Of a stretch of 64,000 nt of DNA, positions 23,513-35,419 are shown in pieces. A program made the translations under genes and the position numbers. Under the pieces are notes generated by a model, which saw nothing but the letters and a program-made list of their open reading frames with translations, was not told where the DNA came from and searched no databases. This stretch comes from Alligator mississippiensis. Its lineage: Eukaryota > Chordata > Crocodylia > Alligatoridae. The stretch covers positions 115,204,162 to 115,268,161 of the forward strand of contig NC_081824.1 of assembly GCF_030867095.1 (NCBI RefSeq), given 5' to 3'. Each line of letters opens with the position of its first letter. Positions within the stretch are counted from its first letter, which is position 1.

Positions 23513-25500
23513 ATTCATAGATTCATAGAAGTTAGGGTCGGAAGGGACCTCAATAGATCATCGAGTCCGACCCCCTGCATAAGCAGGAAAGAGTGCTGGG
23601 TCTAGATGACCCCAGCTAGATGGATATCCAACCTCCTCTTGAAGACCCCCAGGGTAGGGGAGAGCACCACCTCCCTTGGGAGCCCATTCCAGACCTTGGC
23701 CACTCTAACTGTGAAGAAGTTCTTCCTAATGTCCAGTCTAAATCTGCTCTCTGCTAGCTTGTGGCCATTATTTCTTGTAACCCCCGGGGGCGCCTTGGTG
23801 AATAAAACCTCACCAATTCCCTTCTGTGCCCCCCTGATGAACTTATAGGCAGCCACAAGGTCGCCTCTCAACCTTCTCTTGCGGAGGCTGAAAAGGTCCA
23901 GGTTCTCTAGTCTCTCCTCGTAGGGCTTGGTCTGCAGGACCTTAACCATATGAGTGGCCCTTCTCTGGACCCTCTCCAGGTTATCTGCATCCCTCTTGAA
24001 GTGCGGTGCCCAGAATTGCACGCAGCACTCCAACTGCGGTCTGACCAGTGCCTGATACAGGGGAAGTATCATCTCTTTGGATCTATTCGTCCTGCATCTG
24101 CTGATGCACGATAAAGTGCCATTAGCTTTTCTGATGGCTTCATCACACTGCCGACTCATGTTCATCTTGGAGTCCACTAGAACTCCAAGATCCCTTTCCA
24201 CTTCCGTGCCACCCAGCAGGTCATTTCCTAGGCAGTAGGTGTGCTGGACATTTTTCCTCCCTAGGTGCAGCACTTTGCATTTCTCCTTGTTGAATTGCAT
24301 TCTGTTGTTTTCTGCCCACTTGTCCAACCTGTCCAGGTCTGCTTGCAGCTGTTCCCTGCCCTCCGGCATGTCCACTTCTCCCCATAGCTTTGTGTCATCT
24401 GCAAACTTGGACAGAGTACACTTCACTCCCTCCTCCAAGTCGCTGATGAAGACATTAAAGAGTATTGGTCCAAGGACTGAGCCCTGCGGGACCTCACTGC
24501 CCACACCCTTCCAGATCAAGACCGACCCATCCACCACGACTCTCTGGGTGCGACCCTCTAGCCAATTTGCCACCCACCAGACTGTGTAGTCATCCAAGTC
24601 ACAGCCTCTTAACTTGTTCACCAGTATGGGGTGGGATACCGTATCGAAGGCCTTCCTGAAGTCTTAGTATATGACATCCACCCCTACTCCTGTGTCCAGG
24701 CGTTTTGTAACCTGGTCATAAAAAGATACTAGATTAGTCAGGCATGATCTGCCTGCTACGAACCCGTGCTGGTTTCCCCTCAGCATAATTTGTCCTGCCG
24801 GGCTCTCACAAATGTGAGCCTTGATAATTTTCTCAAAGACTTTGCCAAGGATGGAGGTGAGACTGACTGGCCTATAGTTGCCCGGGTCCTTCTTCCTCCC
24901 CTTCTTGAAAATGGGGACCACATTGGCCCTTTTCCAGTCCTCCGGGACTTGGCCCATGCGCCACGAGCGTTCAAATATTCCTGCCAGTGGCTGTGCAATG
25001 ACGTCGGCCAGTGCCTTCAGTACCCTCAGATGGAGCTCATCCAGGCCTGCCGACTTAAAGGCATCCAGTTCTTCCAAGTGACTCTGCACCATCTCAGGGT
25101 CTATGCACGGTAGTCTGGTGCCCTGCTGCTGCCTCTCTACAACCCCAGTGAGAGACTTGTCCTGCCCCTCTCTTAGGAACGCTGAGGCAAAGAACTCATT
25201 AAGGAGTTCAGCCTTGTCCCCCCTGTCCATCACCAATTGCTTCTGCCCATTTAGTAGGGGTCCTATTCCTCCCTGGGTCTTCCTTTTACTCCCTATATAT
25301 CTAAAAAACAATTTCTTGTTGTCCTTTACTTGGGATGCCATCCTCAGCTCCATGGTAGCTTTGGCCCGTCTAACTGCCTCCCTACAAGCGCAAGCAGAGG
25401 AGGTATACTCCTCTTTGGTGATCTCTCCCTGTTTCCACTTTTTATGTGCTCCCCTTTTGGCCCATAGGCTGCCCTGGATTTCTCCCAAACCTCAAACTAA
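23513..25500 (-). mobile_element. CR1 LINE, 5'-truncated, nearly intact reverse transcriptase
   Basis: The minus strand reads through one frame of about 630 codons (25488 to 23602) broken by a single TAA at 24664-24666, where a leucine codon is usual before DFRKAFDTVSH. In order it holds the linker after the endonuclease (WKQGEITKEEY), the reverse transcriptase start (PEDWKRANVVPIFKKG), the FDTVSH motif, VPQGSVLGPILFN and the catalytic FADD, then a C-terminal region ending in HLAGVI. The 3' end has the CR1 terminal repeat (ATTCATAG twice, near 23513-23528). The endonuclease and ORF1 are missing, as usual for a truncated insertion. It sits inside duplication unit C and is absent from units A and B, so it is younger than the duplications. 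It is the least damaged CR1 in the window. Confidence 0.95.
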
Positions 25501-26399
25501 ATAGAGTTGTTCCCTTTCTTCTGACTGTCCAGCTCCCAGGCCAATACCCTGCTCTTCAGGTTATATCATTCATTGACCATTGTAAAGCTTGTTTGTCTGC
25601 TTCCCTTGAGGCCTTCTTCACAGGATATGTACCATGACCACCTGAAGCATCTAATCTAGTAACTCTTCTTTCCCTGTATACAGGCTAGGAAGGGAAATGG
25701 ATACATCCAACAGTATTACAACATCAACACATTTAAATGAGAGACAAACACATAGACCATTACACAAGAGTGAGAAGAAAATTGGGACCAGAAGGAGAAC
25801 AAGCACAAGGAAGTATTATTCTGCAGCTTAGTTGACAGGTCACTTCCCCAAAAGAGGGTAAAGGTTCCAGTCCCTGTTCCTAGGCTTATTTGTTTTTTAA
25901 CCATTGGCTATCTAATGCAGCATGTATCAACAGTCCTAACTTTAACAAGAGGGATGAGGAGCCTGCTGGTTCCTCATCCTATGACTCAGCCTATTCTGTA
26001 GCCTGCTTGTTAGGGAACTGTGGGTTTGAAAACCCTCAGGTTGACAAGGCATGATAATCCAGGCCCCCCTCCTGCTAGCAGGCCTGAGTTTGTTCTAACT
26101 GCTAGATTAATGTACAAGAGTTGGCAACACCACCATCCCTAGTCAATTCAGTTCCTACCTTCAGAAATGGGACTAGGTGTCTAGAACACAAGTGAATGGA
26201 AGTATCTAATGTGCAACCTGATCCAGGCATTTACATTCCCAAGGAAGGAGTTCAATATACTCCCTGTACTTAATATTTTCTATTGGTTTTTTCTAGATAC
26301 CTCTGGGCTTTCTGGATCACTCTCTTCTGAAGATCCCATCCACCCACTCCAGTATCTTCAACCCTTAAAGATAGTTGACACCTATTTGCAGTTCTTATT

Positions 26400-27185
26400 G
26401 TAGTTATAATGAGAAGAAGAAGAAGAGTAGAAAGCTTCACCTGTGGACAGTTGTGATATATTACACCTGAGACCTTGATGCCTGCTCCTTCATTACCTGG
26501 GTTTGGTGCCTAATAGAAGCAATACCAGAACTTCCCTGCTCAACCTGGCATATCCTGTACAGGTTGCTCATCATCCCAAACAGGACCAGCACCCTCTGGT
26601 ATTTGCTGAACAGGTCCTTGACTACTGCCATATTTCTCCACCTTAGACCCAACAGTGTCAGAAGCTTGCCTTTTCTGTGAGGAGTGGAAGACCACACTTC
26701 CTTGGACTGTCCCCAGCTGTGGCCACTCTTTGCCACCCAATCAGCACCCTCTTTGGAGCAACAGATTTGAACTTCTTTGAGACAACATACATTTTCTCTG
26801 TCCTGTACAGAGTGACTGAGAGAAGCATAATCTGCTTGGCCTATTTCCTGGTGGACCAAGCCAATATGGTGACCTGCAGATCTGCAGAGCCACCTTGCAG
26901 GAACTGGTTATGGTGACACTCTCCACCTCTTTCAGTTCCTGGTATGGGTGTATCTCTGCATTTTGGCACTTCACCCTGCCAAGAACATGGAAAGTTTCTA
27001 TTACACTGGGCCATGGAGGGGGCACTATGCACAGTGGAAGATGACTGGCTTGTCCTAAAAGTGTGACTGTGTGAGGCATGTGGGGAAGGGGGACTGGGTT
27101 TCAGTCACTGGTTACAATGTTAGTTTTGAATGACAAATGCTTTCATGCCCAGCCCTGCGTGGGGCTGTGCACTTACTCACTTTTA
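26400..27185. other. Unidentified unit C-specific insert with open minus frames
   Basis: Flanks on both sides align with unit A (3600-3660 with 7990-8050 on the left, 8520-8640 on the right), but this block has no counterpart there. Two overlapping minus-strand frames of 132 and 112 codons (26461-26859 and 26741-27079) run through it. I do not recognise either product. It shows no poly(A) tail, target duplication or terminal repeats that I could define. It could be a decayed gene copy or an unknown repeat. Confidence 0.4.
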
Positions 27186-27989
27186 CCTTTTTGAAGCACT
27201 AAGATTATAAGTACTAATTCCGCAGTGCACATGCTCTCCCTTGATTCATTCTGGCAGACATGAGCCAAATGGAGGAGTAATGTGGATTGTCAGAGATTCT
27301 ATGACTTTGTTATGCTAGGCAATGGGGTTCTATGAAGCTGGTTATGGATACTGTAATAATTTCTTATACCACAAGTAGTTAGGAAAAAGCACATCTATAT
27401 ATCTCTGATGCCATATACTACAGAAAATATGCATATCCTCTCATTACTATTTCATTTTGTTTAATAATTATTAGAAGGTCAGGTTTTGCATGAGTTTTTC
27501 ATACTATGGAAACATTCAGGATAATCCATTGTTGTCCACTAGATGGCACAGCAGTACAATCCTGCCACATTTCATTTCTGTCTAAAGAGTTTGGCTTGAG
27601 TTTGTTTTCTGATTTCTCATACAGTCCATTGACCTCATCATAATCACTCCTGATTTACATAACCTCATAGGAGATAAAAATCTGCCTTTTTCTTAAAGGA
27701 CCAGACCTCAGAATCTAGCTTTAGGCTAGTATTGTAATCAATACAATTTCTTTTGAAATTATACTTTTCTGAGAAAGGACACTACGCGCTAAATCTGCTT
27801 GCACCTTTACATGCCTAAGTGGCACATATAGCCACATAACTGCAAGTGTTGGCATTTGCACCAAGGTAGTCAATCACCTAGGTACATGCATCCCTGGCAG
27901 AAATTAAATATAAAAGAAAATACCTCTGGATTTTTAGCCCAATAGCCTAGAGGTTATAGCATTTGCTCAGGGAATAGAGGGATTTAAGG

Positions 27990-28323
27990 TGTCTTTACAC
28001 ATGTTCTGGAGTGGGGAGGGAGGTGCTTTATTTAAAGCAACTCTTGGGAGCCAGTCTATTTAAAGTTCCCATGGCATCTCATGTATTGAATGTCCTGCCC
28101 TTCAAAATGGTGGTGGGGGCACTTTAACTAAAGCTTGCTTAGTGACGTTTAGTTAATGGGCCCCCACCCACCATTTTGAAGCACAGTGATGTTGAATACA
28201 CATGATGAAGAGGCTGCCAGAGTGTGCTAATTAGTTTGTGCACACTCCAGCAGACTCAGTTAATCAAGTCTGCTTCAATGCGTTCTAGTTAGAATGTGTT
28301 GGAGCAGGCCTCATGAATGTGCC
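27990..28323. mobile_element. Palindromic MITE, copy 2
   Basis: The element is flanked by TAAGG at 27985-27989 and 28324-28328. The centre is palindromic: 'cttcaaaatggtggtgggggcactttaactaaagc' mirrors 'tttagttaatgggcccccacccaccattttgaagc'. The surrounding DNA matches unit B near 16300 without this insert. No coding capacity. Confidence 0.7.
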
Positions 28324-29202
28324 TAAGGTACTGCAGCCCATGGGGTGCTAAACCTGTGTCTCCTGCTTCCCAGCAAGCCATCCAAACCCTAGGACACAAA
28401 CTTATCCCTGCCCTCAGAATTCCTTGTTTCCCCTCTCCCCCACACTCACTTGCAACTGACCCAGTGGTCAGCCATGAGTTGAAGATATGGTGGCTTAGTG
28501 AGATGTACCTTGCCCTCATCAGGAGCCTGCTCTGGACCTCCAATGGCTTGTCTACTACCATTTACTATTCACTGGATAAAACTAATAAATAACAGTGGGA
28601 TAGTTCCAACTCCACTGGAGTCAGAGGTTCAGTCTTTACTAATATCAATGGATAGTGTGGGTGCACAACAACTGTGCCCCATCATGTATGGTGCTGTAAT
28701 TGACTGAGCACCATAATACAATATTTTAATTAATACTTGACTTGCTAGAGTGGTCAGGATTGAACAATGATATCCCCCTTGTCAACAGACTGCCGTTGGC
28801 TTTGTGCTGCAAAGAGCACACACATAAGAGTGCATGCTTAATTACCTTCATGCCTTCCCTCTGCAATCTCCAGCCACACAGAAAAATGAAGGTCCCTTTC
28901 TCTTGTATGCATGGAGTTCACAGCCTTTACACACATTCTTACATAACATAGGGTGGTTAACTGTGGGTGAACTTCATTTTCTGCAATGAAACATTTGATT
29001 TCTGCTGCTTTTGTTCTGAACAGCAATGAAAATAGTAATTGCAGAAAAAGGCAAATTATAGAATTGATGTATCCAAGGCAGTTCTTATTTGTATTTCTCC
29101 TAAGTACAAATCAACATCATTATTATTCTTGTTGTTTGCATTTGCATCATTATTATTCTTGTTGTTGCATCTACTTGATTTAAACTAACACCTAGAGCAG
29201 TG

Positions 29203-29335
29203 GTTCCCAATCTCAGGTCACGACCTCAATGAGGGTTACAGGGTCAACGTCGGCAGTGCCGCACACAAAAGATGACCCATGCCACATGCTGGGAGCTCCC
29301 CTATCCCTGCCCCGAGGCTGCAAAATACTCTTTAG
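29203..29335. mobile_element. hAT-like terminus fragment
   Basis: CAGTGGTTCCCAATCTCAGGTCACGACC is a hAT-type left terminus. The right end is not found, and the following GC-rich 130 bases lead back into unit sequence. Absent from unit B at the matching point. Confidence 0.4.
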
Positions 29336-29339
29336 TATT

Positions 29340-31820
29340 TTGCATATTATTTAGAATAAGACTTTAGCTTCATGAGGAATAGCTAAGCCAATACCAAAAA
29401 CTTTAGCAAATTCCTCTCTTCTTGTGTCTGTGCTCAAATATACCAGTGTTTTTATCTTTATCCTGTCTTCCTTCCTCAGTCACTTGGTTTTCATATCAGT
29501 CTGTATTGGTTATCTTTAGAAGGCAACTATTTAGAAGACTGTTTATCATTTACTATATATTTGTGCTGTAATGGCACAAAGAAGCACTGACTTGCCTGAG
29601 GCTTCTACATTTATGTAATCTTGCAGGCTATAAAACACTACAACATAGTTTATAGTTTCCCTTATTTCAATAGATAAAAGAAAAAAAATGCTATGAAGTG
29701 TTTTAGAAAAGATGAAGACTATGAAAGATGACCAGTAGGTAAAGGGAAGGAATGGTTTACATGGAGTGTAATCTTAGTTAGGGGCAAAGGTCTGTTGGAG
29801 TTCAGCAGTCTTTTGCACGACATGGTGATGGCTGTTGTTTCCTTAGGCAGTGACTTATAAAGAATTGCTGTAGCTAGATCATGGCAAAAATAACATGCAG
29901 ACAGGCACCCAACTTCCAGTAATGTTGCTATTTAATTACTATTATGGTTATTCTTTGTTAACATTATTCCTTACTGAACTGAATCCTTCTGAAAAGGGCT
30001 ATGGTTAGCCATGTGAGTTTTTTTACAGTGGTTCTAAATTGGAGAGGCTATAAAGTGAAGAGTCAGCTGCAGATCTATAAAAGTATTTTATGCTCTTAAT
30101 TAGGAATTTGGGGGGCTATAGATTTCCTGTTTGCCTGTAGCTGATGTGTTGGTGAGCTGTTAGTTTATTTTTCCTTACTCCGTGAGGCAGGTGCAACATG
30201 GTAATTTCACCAGTGGTTTAAAGGAGTTTGTAATGATTCTTTAGGTGGAATTGATGAAGTGTTGAGGACAGCCTGACTGTCTGCACTAGCTTACAGCTTG
30301 GACTAATATTTTTATTAGTAAAATCAGGCTGTAGGTAGAGGGAATGGCCCCTATACAGTATGATCAAGGTATAACTGCTACTCGACTTGAAGTTTAAAAA
30401 CTAAATCAGCTTTTGAATATTTAAAATACAATTTTATAAGCTTCTATAAAAAATATCCAGATTTTTTCATCCAATACATAGTTATTTTGACTGCTACAGT
30501 AAAGTCAGTGACATGTTAATACTTCAGTTACACTATAGCAAATCTGCTGTTCATCAGTTATTGTTCTAATTTAGCAATATTATATACATTAACAGTCATT
30601 CCCACCCCCCCACTGCTGATCTTCTGGTTGGTGGAACCGATGTCTAAAATCCGATTCCCTGCTACCAATAGAAAATATCTTAGGGCTTGTCTTTACAGTG
30701 AAATTACCCAGAATAGCTGCTGCAGAACGCTAGCTATTGAGCTTTCAATTTATGCCATACATTAATATAATTTGCAAATGTCAGCAAGCCCTTAGAATGT
30801 TCCTGTGAAACAGGTGACCTTATTGTGACCGGATTTTCCTTGAAATGTAATAAAAAGATAGTTTTCCTGTCGGAAAACAAAAGATAACACCTTTGTCCCA
30901 TTTGATTCCAAAAGAATTTGATACTGTCTTCAGTGGTGTTAAGATTTCACCCAAGTATGATTTTTATTGGGTTCCATGTCACTAGAGCAGTGTCTGGTGA
31001 AAAAGTCTTATACACAAAGAAGAACCATGTTTCCCATCAAAGCTTCCATAAGAGAAAGGCTGCTCCTTGGTAAAGACACAGAGCTTGAAGTTTCTGAGCG
31101 TGTGTGTATGGACAAGTGATTTTGACTTTATTTTTGATTCCACCAGAAGTCAGTGATGGTTATACCACCAGTTTCAAAGTCACTAAAGCTGGCCTTAAAT
31201 TATTTTAATTTTGGTGGGGTTTTCAAAGAAGCCTAAGTTGTATTTCTCAGATTCCTGAAATGAGGACATTATTAACAAGCACAAGAACATTGTAATATTT
31301 AACTCACTAGTATCTGAACTATGTGGGCACACGTAAACTCACAGTAATATTATAGGTTTACAAAATGTTATTCTTTGTATCACTAGTTTTGTAATTTAAC
31401 TTCATCTCTTGTTATACGAATTAAGTAATATGTCTGTTTTTTTAATTTTGTTCAGACACTGAAAAAATACTAAAACAATTGTCATAGAAAAGTATATTTT
31501 GACATCTTCCTTTTTTGCCTTTGTTTAATTCTTAGAGCTGTAACAAGTTGTTAATCTCATCACTACAACCAATTGTCATGGCTTTATACAGCTTTACAGT
31601 CTAGTTTAGTCTTTCCTTAAGAATATCTGCAAAAAAATTACTTGGATAACATGCAGCAAAACCTGTTACTCAAAAAGATAAAAAGGCACACAAGATATAT
31701 AATTCAATTGACAATGTTTAATTTGGTTAAAGAAATATAAATACATAGAGGAGTGATTTATAAAAAGGATAGAGCCCATGAATTTTAATGTGAGAAGCTC
31801 TATTCAGGATACAGTAGGTT
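29340..31820. other. Unit C intergenic DNA, no gene seen
   Basis: This AT-rich stretch downstream of the receptor aligns in blocks with 17900-20900 of unit B (for example 29760-29890 and 30510-31460). No open frame with recognisable protein similarity was found on either strand. Confidence 0.55.
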
Positions 31821-31821
31821 A

Positions 31822-32847
31822 TCATTTCTGAAGTAAATTCATTGTTGAACAATCCTGCCTCAGGATCCTACAGCTCACAATCACCTTCACTGCTTTTCGA
31901 AACCAAGGATAAAAAAGAGAGTAAATTAAAGGATTCATGGCAGAGTTAGCATAGGTTAACCAAATCATAATATCAAAGACAAGGGGAGGAGTTATGAAGT
32001 TAAAGAAGGCATCAATAATTACAGTTACAAAAAAAGGTGACCAGAATAAAAGGAAAGCAATTCCAGCTATGCCCAATGTTGTAGCAGCTTTTCTCTCTTT
32101 TCTGTTAACTCTGGCAATATAATTATCAGAGAATTGTGTTTTCTTGCTCACACTCTCAATCATTCTAGCTTGTCTTTTAGCCACACTAAAGATCCTGCTG
32201 TACAGTGCTATCATGGTAAAGAAAGGTATAAAGTAAAGGAGAGAAGTTATCAACACCCAGGTCTTATTGAAAACAAGCTCACAGCTCCCTACACAGGCTA
32301 AAGCTTGCACTATTTCCTGTAGCCCTTCATCATTAGCCCTACTAAAAACTACAGAAAAACTGTACACTATTGAAAATGTCCAGGCAACAGCTATGAACAT
32401 TCTTGAAACTGGCGCTGTGAACTTCATGGGGTAGACTAAAGGGTCGGTAACAGCAACATACCGATCGATGGACATGAAACATAAATGAAATATTGATGCA
32501 TAACAAAAAGATGCATCTAAGCAACTGTGGAATCTACAGAAAGTTTCCCCAAAGTACCAACAGGTCTCAACAGATCTTATAGTGCTGAAGGGCAGCACTG
32601 TCAGACCCAAGCAAAAGTCAGCACAGGCCAAGGAGGCAACTAAAAAATTTGTAGGAGAGTGAAGCTGTTTAAAATAAGCAATTACTATCATGACCATGAA
32701 ATTCCCACTCAGAGTAAGAAAAGTCAGAAAACCAAGTACAGCATACAAAGTAGGCCGGATTCCCAAAGGCCATGGAGTTTTATGGCAGGACCCATTAATG
32801 TTCTCAAAGCAGTACTGTATTTCATTTTGAAGAAGTGCTGAACTCAT
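31822..32847 (-). CDS. TAAR: Trace amine-associated receptor, TAAR6-9 group, intact
   Basis: A single-exon, seven-transmembrane receptor of 341 residues, the usual TAAR length. TAARs are G-protein-coupled receptors, most of them expressed in olfactory neurons, that sense volatile amines. Visible landmarks are an N-glycosylation site (N18 in NGSC), cysteines C13 and C21 in the tail, D77 of TM2, the amine-binding D111 (position 3.32, in CLDASFC), the DRY motif at 128-130, a second-loop CVGSC at 185-189, W269 of TM6 (FWSP rather than CWxP), Y299 (7.43) and the TAAR signature [16 protein letters not shown] at 301-316. Position 5.43 is threonine, not the aspartate of TAAR6 and TAAR8. The start is the ATG of MSSALLQNE, which aligns with the other loci. 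The closest known relatives by eye are TAAR6/8/9. The paralogue number is not assigned, so the symbol is the family name only. Confidence 0.95.
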   Translation of the reverse strand: MSSALLQNEIQYCFENINGSCHKTPWPLGIRPTLYAVLGFLTFLTLSGNFMVMIVIAYFKQLHSPTNFLVASLACADFCLGLTVLPFSTIRSVETCWYFGETFCRFHSCLDASFCYASIFHLCFMSIDRYVAVTDPLVYPMKFTAPVSRMFIAVAWTFSIVYSFSVVFSRANDEGLQEIVQALACVGSCELVFNKTWVLITSLLYFIPFFTMIALYSRIFSVAKRQARMIESVSKKTQFSDNYIARVNRKERKAATTLGIAGIAFLLFWSPFFVTVIIDAFFNFITPPLVFDIMIWLTYANSAMNPLIYSLFYPWFRKAVKVIVSCRILRQDCSTMNLLQK

Positions 32848-33659
32848 CTTGTTTTTCTGGTTGTGAATTGCTTCTGAAAGTTCTAGTATCTGAATATGAA
32901 AAGCAGTGGTGATAGTGCAGCACTGAGTTTAAACCTTCAGTTTTCAAGTGTTTCTGAAAAAGAATTAAAGTTGACATGGTTGATCGTGCTAGTAATTCAA
33001 GATTTCTAACTAATCCATTAGATCATAGTATGCTTTTGTACTGGCAATTACATTTTAGAATAAAGCAAGATATTTCCAAGATTTTCATTTTATCTACAGA
33101 TTTGTGTGAAAAATAAAAAACAGAACAAAGCAAAATATCTGTTCTTTCTTTGATTATCAAGGTCAGCTACCTAGTGGCAAACAAATAGTAAAGATGCAGT
33201 AAAACTACAATATCTCCAATATTTTAATCAAATTTTTTTTATTTATTGCTTTGTCTTTGTTTCAGTTTTCTAGATGCCTGATCTTTATCTGGTTACGTTA
33301 CCTGCAAAACTGTTGATTCCACAGTAATTGGCTGGTCCCTGAATGCCTTACCTTTTGCAAAGCTATTGTTCCAAAGTCACCCTGGATTAAAACATGAATA
33401 GATGACTGGAATACACTCGTTGTGTGTTCTTTGAGTTTTCCAGTAACTCAAAGTTACTGGCAAAATAAATATGTGTTGTCCTTTCTGAAATTGGGGGTGG
33501 GAAACACTAGCCAATGCAGAACAAATTTAGTCATCCCATGAGGTGAAATCCCAGCAGTAAAGGGGTAATAGTAAAAACATCATTAGGCAAAGCATTCCCA
33601 TTCACTTCAGGACAGATAGTCAAATAGGTATATTTTGTGCACACTCTTGAACTCTAGTT

Positions 33660-34340
33660 TATAATCTATATCTTTAAATCTAAATTCAAACATTGTTCAT
33701 TGGCTATTAGCTGTTACCAGAGAAATAGTTTTATACATTTTGCTTGGTCCAGAAATGTTGATTAAGGCAATGGTGGACATTTGTACCCTGTGACCAAGAC
33801 ATCCACAGAAGCTGCTCATGTCTGACAGACACAGAGGCCTTCAGAGCAGATGCAGAGAGGCTCCTCCCCACAATTGGCCACACCAACTTATTTCTAGGTT
33901 TGGGTCTAAGTTAGGTCAGTCACTTGATATGTAGGAAGCCAAGCTCAAGTCTCTACTTAGGTGTTCTGTTTAACTCAACTATGTCCTGCCTCCTGTATAT
34001 ACATTACGATACATATTTTATTCCTAGGGTCACATATTATATTTTCCACAACCTCTGCCTCATTCAGTGTACAGGTTGGTGAAATATCAGCTATTTATTA
34101 TTTCATTGTATCCCCTTTGATCTGTGTATTATTCAATATTGAATTACTGAATATCAAATAGCACAGTAGACAGACCCCAACCCACAAAAGGAATAATTAA
34201 TATCCTCACGTTTCCTGTGGTGCTTATTACTAGAAGATCACAACACTTTACAAACCATAATCTTCACGAGAAACCTTTGAAATGGGAAACTGAGGCAGAA
34301 AGGGACTGAAGTCAAAAGCATATGAAGATACCTTGTTTGA
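33660..34340. other. Intergenic, no gene seen
   Basis: AT-rich DNA beyond the edge of unit C. A weak match to the unit edge ('agaaatgttgattaaggcaatgg', near 33750) may be the remnant of a further unit. No coding or repeat family recognised. Confidence 0.4.
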
Positions 34341-34344
34341 ATCA

Positions 34345-34860
34345 CTTGGAAAAGATCCCAGGAGGTCATCTTGAATAACTTCTGCATAAGACAGGATAAC
34401 CCCTATCTGAATGACCCCAGCCAAATATTTGGGTATCCTGCACTTAAAAACTTCTAGTAATGAATATTCTACAACTTTTCTAGAAGATATCTTCCCCGGC
34501 TTAACTATTGTCACAGAGAGAAAATTCTTAATATAAAAAATAAATTCCCATTATTGCAACTTAAATCCATTCTTTTTTTCCATGTGCACTGCAGACATAG
34601 AGAACCATTAGTTTTTAACCTATTTATAAAAATGCCTTTTGTTTTGAATTTGAAAATTCTTCTCAAATGTTCCCTAAGTATTCTCTTCTCTAGACTAAAT
34701 AATCACAGTTCTTCCAACCTGTCTTCACATGGTATCTTTTTAAGATGTCTAATCATATTTGTGCTTTTCCTTTGATTCTTTCCAATTTGTTCATTTCTTA
34801 CATTGTGGTGCTCAGCATTGAACATAATGCTCCAGGTGAGGTTTTTCCATTGCTTGAATA
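34345..34860 (-). mobile_element. Old, degraded CR1-type LINE 3' region
   Basis: The minus strand keeps a decayed CR1 C-terminal stretch. EHHNVRNEQIGKNQRK and HLKKIPCEDRLEEL align with the VQRRATHMVKVLQTKPYEERLENL region of the younger CR1 at 23513. It also keeps 'ggtcatcttgaataac' and 'atgaccccagccaaatatttgggtatcc' of the 3' end. It is far more diverged than the other CR1 copies. Confidence 0.6.
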
Positions 34861-34948
34861 GTGGAAGAAACACTTCCCACTCCTTCCTACTATTCATCCT
34901 TTTAATACATGGGGTTTTGGAGTACAGATATTTTTCTTTCAATATTAT

Positions 34949-35417
34949 GGCCATGTCCAGATGAGTGCAGCTGTGTGTTACATGGTGAAGACCCATCTGT
35001 GATACCACACACTGCACATTCAGGCATTTATTACACTGCTACCTTGTAGCACGAGGTACAAGGAGGTCCTGGGGTAAAAAAACAATGGGGCGGAGGCAGT
35101 GCATGCTGCCCAAAACTGGAGCCTGCCCAACTGAAGCCCACTGGCTTAGTGGGTCAGTCATAGTGGGTTGCTCCAGCAGCTGGCCAGGCTCCTAACTGCA
35201 GGTGTGCCACAGCTGCAGCTTCCAGGATCCCAGGTAAGGCTGCTGGGGCCAGCACAATTGCTGGCCCCAGCCTCTCCTATCCCACCTGGGGTAACCTGCC
35301 ACATGTCAGAGGGTGTATGGTATGGGCGTTCCCCAGGGACAACTAGTAGTGGCACAAGCTGTGCCTCTGCTAGTTGTTTCCGGGGAACAAAACGTCCACG
35401 CTTGTCTGGACACAGCC
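34949..35417. mobile_element. MITE with GGCNNTGTCCAGA terminal inverted repeats
   Basis: The left end GGCCATGTCCAGATGAG and the right end (reverse complement GGCTGTGTCCAGACAAG) are imperfect inverted repeats. TAT flanks both sides (34946-34948 and 35418-35420), a possible 3-bp target duplication. The inside is GC-rich with a near-palindrome around 'gctggggccagcacaattgctggccccagc'. Relatives lie at 12735-13145 and 63228-63487. Confidence 0.65.
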
Positions 35418-35419
35418 TA

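Larger units (their letters stand above)
22760..33660. repeat. Segmental duplication unit C (contains intact TAAR)
   Basis: This unit aligns with unit B along its length and with unit A in three blocks. Unit-specific insertions include the CR1 at 23513-25500, an unidentified insert at about 26400-27185 and the palindromic MITE at 27990-28323. Similarity to unit B upstream of the receptor continues to about 33660 ('catcccatgaggtgaaatcccagcagtaaagg' near 33530 against 22560). Confidence 0.8.
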
